A stretch of DNA of 64,000 nucleotides from Geminisphaera colitermitum TAV2 (GTDB taxonomy: Bacteria > Verrucomicrobiota > Verrucomicrobiia > Opitutales > Opitutaceae), in assembly GCF_000171235.2 (NCBI RefSeq), contig NZ_ABEA03000176.1, positions 1-64,000 of the forward strand. Reading direction: 5' to 3'. Both the position numbers and the translations under genes were made by a program. Every line of letters begins with the position of its first letter. Positions within the stretch are counted from its first letter, which is position 1. The notes under the pieces are model-generated. The model saw only the letters and a program-made list of their open reading frames with translations, had not been told where the DNA came from and did not search any database. Shown here in pieces: positions 1 to 7,895 of this stretch.

Positions 1-341
1 GCTTCCTTGAATTTTTTATACTGGAGGAGTTGGTGGACGAGTTCCCAGCGGGGGTCGAGGGCGTCGTCTTCGTCCTCGGGGCCGGCGGCGGCCTGGCCGC
101 GGGGGAGGAGCATGCGGCTCTTGATCTCCATAAGGGAGGCGGCCATGACGAAAAATTCGCCGGCAATGTCGAGGTCGAGTTCCTTCATGGAGTGGAGGAC
201 GTCGATGTACTGGCGGGTGACCGACTCGATGGGGATGTCGTAGATGTCGATCTCGTTTTTCCGGATGAGGAAGAGGAGGAGATCGAGCGGGCCCTCGAAG
301 ACGGGGAGTTTTATGCGGTAGTCTGTTGAGTCGGGAGCCAC
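1..341 (-). CDS. scpA: Segregation and condensation protein A, 3' end beyond window
   Basis: ScpA is the kleisin partner of SMC and ScpB in chromosome condensation and segregation. The reverse strand reads, from a GTG at 341, an N-terminus with VFEGPLDLLLFLIRKNEIDI, the hallmark of the ScpA N-terminal domain that docks on the SMC neck, followed by a helical stretch (FFVMAASLMEIKSRMLLP) typical of the family. About 113 codons are visible and the rest lies left of the window. No ATG is available before an in-frame stop near 411-413, so GTG is the likely start. A 13-G tract (357-369) sits just upstream and would change the length of any longer N-terminus. Confidence 0.85.
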   Translation of the reverse strand, partial: MAPDSTDYRIKLPVFEGPLDLLLFLIRKNEIDIYDIPIESVTRQYIDVLHSMKELDLDIAGEFFVMAASLMEIKSRMLLPRGQAAAGPEDEDDALDPRWELVHQLLQYKKFKE

Positions 342-392
342 GGTCGGGTTGTCGTCGGGGGGGGGGGGGAGATGTCTGGGTGATGACGGAGA

Positions 393-478
393 ACGTTTAA
401 CACTTAACGTTTAACATTTAACATTTAATTTCGGGCGGGGTGTTCTCATTGAGTGTTAAATGTTAAGCGTTAAATGTT
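393..478. repeat. AT-rich inverted repeat between scpA and gdhA
   Basis: The left arm is built from repeated TTAACRTTTAACATTTAAC-like units and the right arm is its imperfect reverse complement (for example AACGTTTAACATTTAAC against AACGCTTAACATTTAAC, one mismatch). The composition is far more AT-rich than the surroundings. It resembles the other short intergenic inverted repeats in this window in layout but not in sequence. Confidence 0.6.
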
Positions 479-520
479 TGTGCGGTGTTTCTGATGTCTG
501 GAATCGTGTGGATTAACCTC

Positions 521-556
521 GGAGGCACGGGGGGGGGGGGCGTGCGCCGTGCCTCC
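521..556 (-). terminator. GC-rich hairpin downstream of gdhA
   Basis: GGAGGCACGG (521-530) pairs perfectly with CCGTGCCTCC (547-556), with a 16-nt loop containing a 10-G continuation of the arm. It lies 22 bp beyond the gdhA stop in the gdhA direction. A clear U-tract is lacking, so termination is inferred from position and stem strength only. Confidence 0.45.
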
Positions 557-578
557 GGGGTTGTTTTGTTGTTATGTG

Positions 579-1925
579 TTAGACGATGCCTTGGGCGATC
601 ATGGCGTCGGCGACTTTGACGAAGCCGCCGATGTTGGAGCCGTTGATGTAGTTGACGAAGCCGTCCTTCTCGCTGCCGTGCTCAACGCAGACGTGGTGGA
701 TGTTCTGCATGATGGCGTGGAGGCGGTCATCGACTTCGCCGCGGTTCCATGAGAGGCGCATGGCGTTCTGGCTCATTTCGAGTCCGCTGGTGGCGACACC
801 GCCGGCGTTGGCGGCCTTGCCGGGTCCGTAGAGGACTTTGTTGGCGATGAACACGTCCGCGGCTTCCAGCGTGGAGGGCATGTTGGCGCCTTCGGCGACG
901 CAGCGGCAGCCGTTTTGGACAAGGGACTTGGCGTCTTCGACATCGACTTCGTTCTGCGTGGCGCAGGGGAGGGCGATGTCGCACTTGATGGCCCAGGGGC
1001 GCTTGTCGGCGTGGTAGGGGAGCTTGTAGTGCTCGGCGAAGGATTGGATGCGGCCGCGGCGGTTGTTCTTGAGGTCCATGACTTCCTTGAGCTGCTCGTC
1101 GGTCATGCCGTCGGGGATCTCAACAGTGCCGTTGGAGTCGGAGAACGAGACGACGCGTCCGCCGAATTCGATGACTTTCTCGGCGGCGTACTGGGCAACG
1201 TTGCCGGAGCCGGAGATGGTGACGCGTTTGCCTTCGAAGCCGCCGATCTTGGCGAGCTGCATCATCTCCTGCGCGAAGTAAACGCAGCCGTAGCCGGTGG
1301 CTTCGGGGCGGATGAGGCTGCCGCCAAAGGCGAGGCCCTTGCCCGTGAGCACGGAGGTGAACTGGTTGGTGATGCGCTTGTACTGGCCAAACATGTAGCC
1401 GACTTCGCGTCCGCCCACGCCGATGTCGCCGGCGGGCACGTCGCAATCTGCGCCGATGTGGCGGTAGAGTTCGGTCATGAACGACTGGCAGAAGCGCATG
1501 ACTTCTTGTTCGGTCTTGCCCTTGGGGTCGAAGTCCGAGCCGCCCTTGCCGCCGCCCATGGGCAGCGTGGTGAGCGAGTTTTTGAAAACCTGCTCGAAGG
1601 CGAGGAATTTGAGGATGCCGAGGTTGACCGAGGGATGGAAGCGGATGCCGCCTTTGTAGGGGCCGATGGCGCTGCTCATCTGGATGCGGTAGCCGCGGTT
1701 GACGCGGACGTTGCCGGCGTCGTCCACCCAGGGCACGCGGAACATGATGACGCGCTCGGGTTCCACGATGCGGTCTAGGATGCCGGCTTTGGCATATTTG
1801 GGGTTTTTGGCCAGGAAGGGCCAGAGGCTGCGGAAGAACTCTTCCACGGCCTGATGAAATTCAGGCTGGATAGGGTCGCGCTGGCGGATGCGAGCGAGAA
1901 AGGAATCAAGGGATTGGTCTGACAT
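579..1925 (-). CDS. gdhA: NADP-type glutamate dehydrogenase
   Basis: Catalyses reductive amination of 2-oxoglutarate with ammonium to glutamate in the cytoplasm. The 448-residue length is typical of hexameric GdhA. Visible landmarks are the glutamate-binding GPYKGGIRFHP (K91), the catalytic lysine in PMGGGKGG (K127), the aspartate in DVPAGDIGVGGREVG (D167), GSLIRPEATGYG, and a Rossmann GSGNVAQYAAEK loop near 239-250 followed by FSDSNG. A serine there rather than an acidic residue fits NADP preference. It is transcribed alone, divergent from the response regulator at 2444. Confidence 0.97.
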   Translation of the reverse strand: MSDQSLDSFLARIRQRDPIQPEFHQAVEEFFRSLWPFLAKNPKYAKAGILDRIVEPERVIMFRVPWVDDAGNVRVNRGYRIQMSSAIGPYKGGIRFHPSVNLGILKFLAFEQVFKNSLTTLPMGGGKGGSDFDPKGKTEQEVMRFCQSFMTELYRHIGADCDVPAGDIGVGGREVGYMFGQYKRITNQFTSVLTGKGLAFGGSLIRPEATGYGCVYFAQEMMQLAKIGGFEGKRVTISGSGNVAQYAAEKVIEFGGRVVSFSDSNGTVEIPDGMTDEQLKEVMDLKNNRRGRIQSFAEHYKLPYHADKRPWAIKCDIALPCATQNEVDVEDAKSLVQNGCRCVAEGANMPSTLEAADVFIANKVLYGPGKAANAGGVATSGLEMSQNAMRLSWNRGEVDDRLHAIMQNIHHVCVEHGSEKDGFVNYINGSNIGGFVKVADAMIAQGIV

Positions 1926-2443
1926 GGAAAAAACGATTTTGAACGAGTTGAAGGTGTGTTGACGAGAGACGATTTGTTGCCGGCCCGGGCCGGGCTCAAT
2001 TTGCCGGGAAGGGTTTTGCGCGATCCCGCGATTTTAAGTCGCGTGGGAGGAGCGCGGGCATGAGCCTGCGGGCAGCCGTTGCGGCGGGCAGCGGCGGTGG
2101 TTTGGCTTTGGTCAACGGATTGGGTTGTTCGTGTGGTTTCACTTTGGTTTCGCAGGGCTTGCGCACGGTGCAGACCATCGGATGCGGGCCCAAGGAATCG
2201 GCACGATAACAAATTTCCCGCCCCTAGGATAGTAAGGAAAAACCTTAAATGTAACTGGCTGTTTGGAACGTGCTGGTTTTCTTTGACATGCAATGACCGA
2301 AAAGACAAAAAAGTTGCAGTTGCGATCCACTGGATTCGCGTTTTGATTAGCCCGTTTCACTTGATCACGCCACTTGACCATCTGCGTTTTTTTTGGTCGT
2401 CACGTAGCCCAACGCACAACTCACGGAAAATCATCACCACTCT
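1926..2443. other. Divergent intergenic region, no gene
   Basis: This 518-bp gap separates gdhA (minus) and the response regulator (plus) and must hold both promoters. Several short open frames exist but they have no family resemblance and shift composition midway. TTGACA occurs at 2283-2288 but no good -10 hexamer is seen at the expected distance, so no promoter is claimed. Confidence 0.6.
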
Positions 2444-3127
2444 ATGCAACCCATCTCAGTCATCATCGTTGATGATCATCAATTGATGCTTGAAGGTATC
2501 GCCTCGTTGCTTCGTGCCACGCCGGACATCACCCTGGTTGCCAAGGCCCAGAGCGCCAAGGAGGCGTTCGAATTGGTTAAGCAGCACAACCCCGACATCG
2601 TCGTCGCTGATCTCAGTATGCCGGGCGTCACCGGGCTCGATCTGATCCAGCAGATCAAGGACGCGGGGCTTCTCACCCGGATCATCATGCTCACCATGCA
2701 CCGTACGCGCCTCACGGTGCACGAGGCGTTTTCCGTCGGTGCCAATGCCTTCGTTCTGAAGAGCGACGCGTTCGAGGATCTCGTGGATATCATCCACCGC
2801 GTACACGAGGGCGAGAACACCTTGACGAGCAAGGGGCTGCCCCCATACGAGCCGGCGTGCGCGGCCACCTTGTCCCCGCGCGAGAAGGATGTGCTCGAAG
2901 GCATCTCGGCGGGCCTGAGTAACAAGGAGATCAGCCGCCGTCTGGCCATCAGCTCCAAAACCGTGGAGACGCACCGCAGCCGGATCATGCAAAAACTCAA
3001 CGTCACCAAGGCGACGGAATTGGTGCGCGAGGCGATGCGCTCCGGCTTGGGCAACTTCGATACAACCCCGCCTTTCACCATCGATCCACCACCTGAACGG
3101 GGATCGGCGGGAAAAATTAAGAATTAA
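2444..3127 (+). CDS. NarL/FixJ-family response regulator
   Basis: Two-component transcriptional regulator of 227 residues. The receiver domain has the acidic pair D10-D11, the phosphoacceptor D56 in VVADLSMPG and the conserved lysine in FVLKSD (near 105). The C-terminal LuxR-type helix-turn-helix begins at LSPREKDVLEGISAGLSNKEISRRL and contains SKTVETHRSRI. The kinase encoded next on the same strand (3456) has the NarX-type HisKA_3 phosphotransfer domain that normally partners this class, so the two are probably a cognate pair. The last ~20 residues are encoded by the start of an AT-rich repeat and are probably not part of the fold. The target genes are unknown. Confidence 0.93.
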   Translation: MQPISVIIVDDHQLMLEGIASLLRATPDITLVAKAQSAKEAFELVKQHNPDIVVADLSMPGVTGLDLIQQIKDAGLLTRIIMLTMHRTRLTVHEAFSVGANAFVLKSDAFEDLVDIIHRVHEGENTLTSKGLPPYEPACAATLSPREKDVLEGISAGLSNKEISRRLAISSKTVETHRSRIMQKLNVTKATELVREAMRSGLGNFDTTPPFTIDPPPERGSAGKIKN

Positions 3128-3204
3128 TAATTAAAAATTAAGAATTTCAAACCAACCGATCCCCTGCCCACTGAAATGACGGCGAAGCCGCCCATTCTTA
3201 ATTC

Positions 3205-3426
3205 TTAAGGGAGGTTCTAAAAATCAGAACTTACACAGAGATCACAGAGAAGGCACAGAGTTTAGGGAGGACAAAACGACTTTGCTCCTTTTTCCGTAAA
3301 AAAATGTTATTTTATTTATAATAAATGAATTACAGAGACATTCATTCGCGAGGAAAATGTCCTTCCACCGGACAGGCCTCCCCAAACTCTGTGTGTCCTC
3401 TGTGTAATTTTTAGAAGTTCCCTTAA
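3205..3426. repeat. CACAGAG-type inverted-repeat element (MITE-like)
   Basis: The outer ends are TTAAGGGAGGTTCTAA on the left and TTAAGGGAACTTCTAA as the reverse complement on the right. Inside each arm are CACAGAG repeats and GTTTRGGGAGG. The centre is AT-rich. It lies in the 328-bp gap between the response regulator and its kinase. The same arm motifs recur in the element at 13825-14224, so this is a dispersed family without an ORF of its own. Confidence 0.7.
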
Positions 3427-3455
3427 TTTTTAATTCTCCCTCTTCTCCCTCCCCC

Positions 3456-5087
3456 ATGCCCACCCGCGGACTCCGCCCCTCGTTATTGCCCACGACGCGT
3501 TCCGGCAACTGGCTCGCCAATCTGACGGCAACGGCGGCCACGTTCGTCAGCACCTTTGCCGGGCTCTGGCTGGGGCGCATTCTTTACACGAGCAATCATG
3601 GGGCGGGTTGGGAGGATGTATTCTGGCCGGAAACAGGATGCTCGCTCGCGCTGGTGGCACTGCTCGGATACCGTCGTCTGCCTTGGATGGGACTGGGCAG
3701 CTTGCTGGCTCTCGCGTGCTTTCATCCGCCATCGTTAGCCTGGTTGCTGGCTCCGCTTTTCATGTGTCAGGCGGGGGTCGGATTGTGGGCCATCCGGCGC
3801 ATCCATCCCAACCCTCAATTGCGGCCCAATGTCCGCTCTTACATTGTGGTGGGCGGGGTGGGGGGGATTTTGGTGGCATTGCCGTCTTCGTTGCTGGGAG
3901 TGATGATCCTGCACGGCTCGCCGTTCGTGCATCCTGAATTGTGGCAAAAAACGTTGATCTGGTGGCTGGGCGAGATGAGCAGCGTGATCGTGTTTGTGAT
4001 GCTGGTGCTGATGCCGTTCTCGGTGGAGGCGCGCGCGGACCGGCGCAGGTTGCCGGAGTTTGTGGTTTATGCGGTGGGGCATCTGGTGGGCGCGTGGTTT
4101 GTCTTCACCGGGGATTTGCACGGCAGTCCGAGCGTGCCGGCGTTGTTCCTGATGTTTTCCGCCAGCATCATGATCGCGCTGCGCAATGGTGTGGCGTTGA
4201 GCATCGTGGCCAATGGGTTGTTTTACCTGGTGTCGATCACGGCGCAAATCACGTGGGCGCTCGGTTCGCCGGCGGATTCGACCAACGGGCCGATCATCTT
4301 TGCCCACTGCCTGATGATCGACGTGATCGTCACCAGCCTGATAACGGCGGCGGGCCTCTTCGACCACCGGCGCGCCGAGAATGAACTGCGCGGCGTCTCC
4401 ACGCGTGTGCTCGATGCGCAGGAAGCGGAACGGCGCAGGCTCGCCCGTGACTTGCACGACAGCGTGTGCCAGACGGTGCAGGCGGTCATCATTCGCATTA
4501 AACTGCTCGCCTTTGAAGCGCAGGCGTCCGGAGCGCTCCGAGGGGGGGGGGGGGGGGGGGACGGCTCGGTGTCGGCGAAGGCGTTGCTGCCGTTAACGAA
4601 GGAACTGGACGAGGCGCTCGACGAGTTGCGGCAGAATATCACGGGGCTGCGCCCGGAGACGATTGATCGCAGCGATTTTGCCGGCATCGTGCGCGACCAT
4701 TGCGAGGAGTTTGCCGGGCGGCATCATGTGAATGTCGAGTTGCTCGATGGCGACAGGCTGCCGGTGCTGCCGATCCGGGTGCGCGAACATTTGTTTCGCG
4801 TGTTGCAGGAGTCGCTCGCCAACGCGGTGACGCACGGCGGGGCGAAATCCATCGAGGTCGAGATGCACTGCGAGCGCGGCAAGTTTGTTTTCACGGTGCG
4901 GGACGATGGTCGTGGTTTCGACCCGGCGATCCAGCGTACAGGCCGTCCGCGTTACGGGTTGCGCACGATGCAGGAGCGGGCGTTTTTGATGGGCGGCGTG
5001 TTTTCCATCGAGTCGCGACCGGACCGGGGCGCACTGGTCACGGTGGAGATTCCGCTCGATCAGATGGCGGCGGTGGGCGGCGGTTGA
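3456..5087 (+). CDS. Membrane histidine kinase (MASE1-like sensor, HisKA_3, HATPase)
   Basis: Sensor kinase of 543 residues. The N-terminal ~300 residues contain about eight hydrophobic segments with the look of a MASE1 integral-membrane sensor (FWPETGCSLALVALL). The dimerisation and phosphoacceptor box AERRRLARDLHDSVCQT places the phosphorylated histidine at H334. The ATPase domain has an N-box (ESLANAVTHGGAK), a G1 box (DDGRGFDP) and a G2 region (YGLRTMQERA). A run of 19 G (4542-4560) encodes six glycines between the H-box and the ATPase domain, so a one- or two-base slip would remove the ATP-binding domain. It is likely the partner of the regulator at 2444. The stop is 3 bp from the convergent diguanylate cyclase. 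Confidence 0.92.
   Translation: MPTRGLRPSLLPTTRSGNWLANLTATAATFVSTFAGLWLGRILYTSNHGAGWEDVFWPETGCSLALVALLGYRRLPWMGLGSLLALACFHPPSLAWLLAPLFMCQAGVGLWAIRRIHPNPQLRPNVRSYIVVGGVGGILVALPSSLLGVMILHGSPFVHPELWQKTLIWWLGEMSSVIVFVMLVLMPFSVEARADRRRLPEFVVYAVGHLVGAWFVFTGDLHGSPSVPALFLMFSASIMIALRNGVALSIVANGLFYLVSITAQITWALGSPADSTNGPIIFAHCLMIDVIVTSLITAAGLFDHRRAENELRGVSTRVLDAQEAERRRLARDLHDSVCQTVQAVIIRIKLLAFEAQASGALRGGGGGGDGSVSAKALLPLTKELDEALDELRQNITGLRPETIDRSDFAGIVRDHCEEFAGRHHVNVELLDGDRLPVLPIRVREHLFRVLQESLANAVTHGGAKSIEVEMHCERGKFVFTVRDDGRGFDPAIQRTGRPRYGLRTMQERAFLMGGVFSIESRPDRGALVTVEIPLDQMAAVGGG
4542..4560 (+). repeat. 19-nt G homopolymer inside histidine kinase
   Basis: An uninterrupted run of 19 G lies in the coding region between the phosphoacceptor and ATP-binding domains. 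The kinase is in frame at this length. Tracts like this are known slippage sites in other bacteria; whether it varies here cannot be seen from one sequence. Confidence 0.9.
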
Positions 5088-5090
5088 GGT

Positions 5091-6011
5091 TTACGCCGCG
5101 ACGAGAGCGCCGGCGGGGGCGAGGACCACGCGGTTGCGCCCGGCGTGCTTGGCGGCATAGAGTGCCTGGTCGGCGGCGGCAAAAAGCGCGGCCACCGTGT
5201 TTTCGGGTTGCGGGCGGCGCAGCCCGGCGACGCCCGCGCTGATGGTGACGGAAAGTCCTGGAAAGGGGGCGGGCGTGATGGGCGACGCGGCCACGGCGGC
5301 CACCATGCGGACGGCGATGTGCCGGGCGGCTTCCTGGTCGGCCCCGGCGAGTAACACGGCAAATTCCTCGCCCCCGAAGCGTCCGATGCGGTCGGAGGCG
5401 CGCAGGGCGGAGCGCAGGCGGGAGGCGACTTCCCGGAGCACGGCGTCGCCCGCGGCGTGACCGCGGGTGTCGTTGATCGTCTTGAAGTGGTCAATGTCGC
5501 ACATGACGAGCGAGAGCGGGTGTCCGAGGAGGCGGGCGCGTTCGAGTTCGTCGGCGAGGAGTCGTTCAAATTCGTGCCGGTTGTTGAGCCCGGTGAGTGT
5601 GTCGTGCGTGGCACGGAGGCGCAGTTGCGCGAGCGTGTCGCCCAGACGCAGCGCGTAGCGGAGGGAGCGTTCGAGGGCGGCGGGGTTGATTTCGCCTTTC
5701 ACGAGGTAGTCGAGTGCGCCGGAGTCGAGCGCCTCGGCATCGACGCGGGCGGAGGTTTCGGCGGTGAGAAACACGATGGGCGTGGGGCAGCCGCGCGCCA
5801 TGGCTTCGCGCAGCAGGGCGAGGCCGTCGCGGGGGCCGAGTTGGTAGTCGAGGAGGCAGGCGGCAAATTCGCCGCTGAGCAGGCGGGTCAGGCCGCTTTC
5901 GTAGTCGGGTGCCCATTCGACGACAAATCGTTCGCGGCGGAAGGCGGTGAACATTTGCGCAATCACGCGTGATTGCAGGCGGTCATCGTCGATGAGGAGA
6001 ACTTTTCGCAT
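5091..6011 (-). CDS. Response regulator diguanylate cyclase (REC-GGEEF)
   Basis: Makes cyclic di-GMP from two GTP under control of an N-terminal receiver domain. The receiver has the acidic triad at 8-10 (IDDD), the phosphoacceptor D55 in CLLDYQLGP and a K105 equivalent in YLVKGE. The GGDEF domain starts near 135 (ATHDTLTGLNNRHEFE) and has an intact GGEEF active site at 213-217. RASD at 204-207, five residues upstream, is a canonical RxxD inhibitory I-site, so product feedback is expected. It is convergent with the kinase at 3456 and may belong to the same signalling module, but no sequence evidence links them. Confidence 0.95.
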   Translation of the reverse strand: MRKVLLIDDDRLQSRVIAQMFTAFRRERFVVEWAPDYESGLTRLLSGEFAACLLDYQLGPRDGLALLREAMARGCPTPIVFLTAETSARVDAEALDSGALDYLVKGEINPAALERSLRYALRLGDTLAQLRLRATHDTLTGLNNRHEFERLLADELERARLLGHPLSLVMCDIDHFKTINDTRGHAAGDAVLREVASRLRSALRASDRIGRFGGEEFAVLLAGADQEAARHIAVRMVAAVAASPITPAPFPGLSVTISAGVAGLRRPQPENTVAALFAAADQALYAAKHAGRNRVVLAPAGALVAA

Positions 6012-6212
6012 GGGCGGCGGCTTGGGCGCTGATCCCGGAGGGAAGTTCCCGCGCGGCGCGGTTTGCGCGGACGCGCGGGCGGGGCCGGGCGGGAGGCGTG
6101 TGTCGGCGGGTGTGGTAGGTGCTGGTTCGTGTGGTAGTGGAGCGGACTATGCGTAGTTGCGCCGGAAGGGCAAGTTCTCGCCTTTTCGGGGAGAGTGGTT
6201 TGCGTGTCGGGC

Positions 6213-7646
6213 ATGAGATTTTCCTTAGCCGTCCTGTTGATGTTGAGTGCGCTGGTTGCCCGGCCTGTTGTGTCCGCTCAGGCGGGGGGGGAGGGGGGGG
6301 CTTTGCCGACGTTGCCGGCGTTGTTGCAGGAGCGCACGCGGGCGCTCGTGGCGGTGGAGTTTTTTACCGAGACGGAACTGGACCGGCGCCCCACGATCGC
6401 CAATGGCGTGGTCGTCGATGCGGCGGCGGGCACGATCGTGCTGCCTTCGCAAGTCATCAATATGCGCACCTCGCCCTCGCAACTCAAAGACTTCCGCGTC
6501 TATCTGCCGGGCCGTTCCACCAACAACTACGCCAAGGGCGAATACTTGGGACAGGACCCGTTGAGCGGGTGGCATTTCGTGCGGGTGGAGGAGAAGCTGC
6601 GCGCGCAACTAACGCCGGTCACGGCGTTCGTCGCCAAGGCGGCGGCGGGCGCGGAACCGGCGGCGGGTGAGGAGTTTTGGGGGATCGGGTTGCGGGGCAA
6701 GGACGAGGACTTTTTGCCGTATTTTCTGGCGGGGCACGTGTCGTTGATCCAGTCGCTGCCGGATCGCACGGCGATTGCGTTGTCCGAGGTCACGGCACCG
6801 GGGTTGCCGGTGTTTGACCGCGAGGGGCATTTTGCAGGACTGGGGATCGGGGGCTTCGGGGCCACGTATTTGCAATTTTCGCGCACCGAGCGCGGCAGTC
6901 CCGTCATGCTGATGAACGTGGAGGAAACGGCGGTGTTTCAACTCGCGGCCGACGTGCTGCCCAAACTGGGGCGCGTGCCGGCATCGGTGGACGGCAGGCC
7001 GATTCCGACGTTGGGCGTCTATGGATTGCAGCCGATGGACCCGGAGGTGGCGGCCTTTCTCAAGTTGGACAACCAGTCGGGTTGCGTGGTGAGCGAAGTG
7101 CTCGACGGCGGACCGGCGGAAGCGGCGGGAATGAAGGACCGCGACATCATCGTGGCGCTGGACGGCAAACCTCTGCCACGTTTCAAACCCGACAGCGTGG
7201 TGGTATCCTACATTGACCGCGAGGTGGCGCGTCGCACGCCCGGCGAGAAGGTTCCCGTGACGGTGTTGCGCGGCACGGAGCGCGTGGAGTTAATCGTGAC
7301 GCTGGGCGAGGAGCCGAAGCTGCAACGCGAGGCGGAGCGGAAATATTTTGAGCGGCTGGGGCTGACGGTGCGCGAGTTTGTGTTTGGCGACGGCGTGGTG
7401 CGCCGGATCAAACGTGCGGAACAGCGTGGGGTGATCGCCTATTTTGTAAAAAACAACGGCCTCACGGCCACCGCCGGGCTGCGTCCCGATGACTGGATAC
7501 AGGAAGTGGACGGGGTGGTCATCAAAACTTACGCCGAGGCGGTCGAGAAACTGGCGGCAATCGAGGCCGACACGAGCCGCGGCGAATTTGTGCTCCTCAC
7601 CAGTCGCGGCGGCGAGACAGCGGTGCTGCGCGTGAAGTTGAAGTAA
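6213..7646 (+). CDS. Exported protein with two PDZ domains, degenerate HtrA-like
   Basis: The ATG at 6213 opens a clear signal peptide (MRFSLAVLLMLSALVARPVVSAQA). A GTG at 6195 would add six residues and is less likely. The N-terminal half looks like a trypsin-fold domain of the HtrA/DegP type, but the GNSGGP-type catalytic serine motif is absent, so proteolysis is doubtful. PDZ-like domains lie around LDNQSGCVVSEVLDGGPAEAAGMKDRDIIVALDG and VKNNGLTATAGLRPDDWIQEVDG. A likely role is a periplasmic scaffold or adaptor; the substrate is unknown. It stands alone between divergent and convergent neighbours. Confidence 0.8.
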   Translation: MRFSLAVLLMLSALVARPVVSAQAGGEGGALPTLPALLQERTRALVAVEFFTETELDRRPTIANGVVVDAAAGTIVLPSQVINMRTSPSQLKDFRVYLPGRSTNNYAKGEYLGQDPLSGWHFVRVEEKLRAQLTPVTAFVAKAAAGAEPAAGEEFWGIGLRGKDEDFLPYFLAGHVSLIQSLPDRTAIALSEVTAPGLPVFDREGHFAGLGIGGFGATYLQFSRTERGSPVMLMNVEETAVFQLAADVLPKLGRVPASVDGRPIPTLGVYGLQPMDPEVAAFLKLDNQSGCVVSEVLDGGPAEAAGMKDRDIIVALDGKPLPRFKPDSVVVSYIDREVARRTPGEKVPVTVLRGTERVELIVTLGEEPKLQREAERKYFERLGLTVREFVFGDGVVRRIKRAEQRGVIAYFVKNNGLTATAGLRPDDWIQEVDGVVIKTYAEAVEKLAAIEADTSRGEFVLLTSRGGETAVLRVKLK

Positions 7647-7679
7647 CTGATATTACGCAGGAGTCGGCAGGGAGCGGCG

Positions 7680-7870
7680 GCATCCTCCCGCCGGTTCGAA
7701 GTGGCGCGGGCGTCCCGCCCGCAATCCAGCCTGCTGCGCGAAGCGCCGCACTCCATAAAAGTCACCGCGCTTCGCGCTATAGACAAGATGGCAGGCGGGA
7801 CGCCTGCGCTACATCGGAATGCGGGCGTTTGGCAGAAAAAACCCGCGCCACGTGCCGGCAGGATGCCGGC
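7680..7870. repeat. REP-like GC palindromes between PDZ gene and prfC
   Basis: The convergent gap holds GC-rich complementary words such as GGCGCGGGCGTCCCGCCCGC near 7702, GGCAGGCGGGACGCCTGCGC near 7791 and GCCGGCAGGATGCCGGC near 7855. They can fold into hairpins and may act as a bidirectional terminator. The family differs from the REP near the transposase at 44199. Confidence 0.6.
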
Positions 7871-7895
7871 GGTCCCAGGCGCTGCCGCGCCGGAC

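Noticed and set aside
521-556. G-quadruplex regulatory element
   Set aside because: The G run is a simple homopolymer that also extends one arm of a hairpin; there is no spaced G3-4 pattern beyond the homopolymer, and similar runs occur everywhere in this window.
2079-2486. 135-codon frame in the gdhA-regulator gap
   Set aside because: No recognisable family, overlaps the regulator start, and composition changes midway.
6213-7646. Active HtrA/DegP serine protease
   Set aside because: The PDZ domains are present but a GNSGGP-like catalytic serine motif could not be found.
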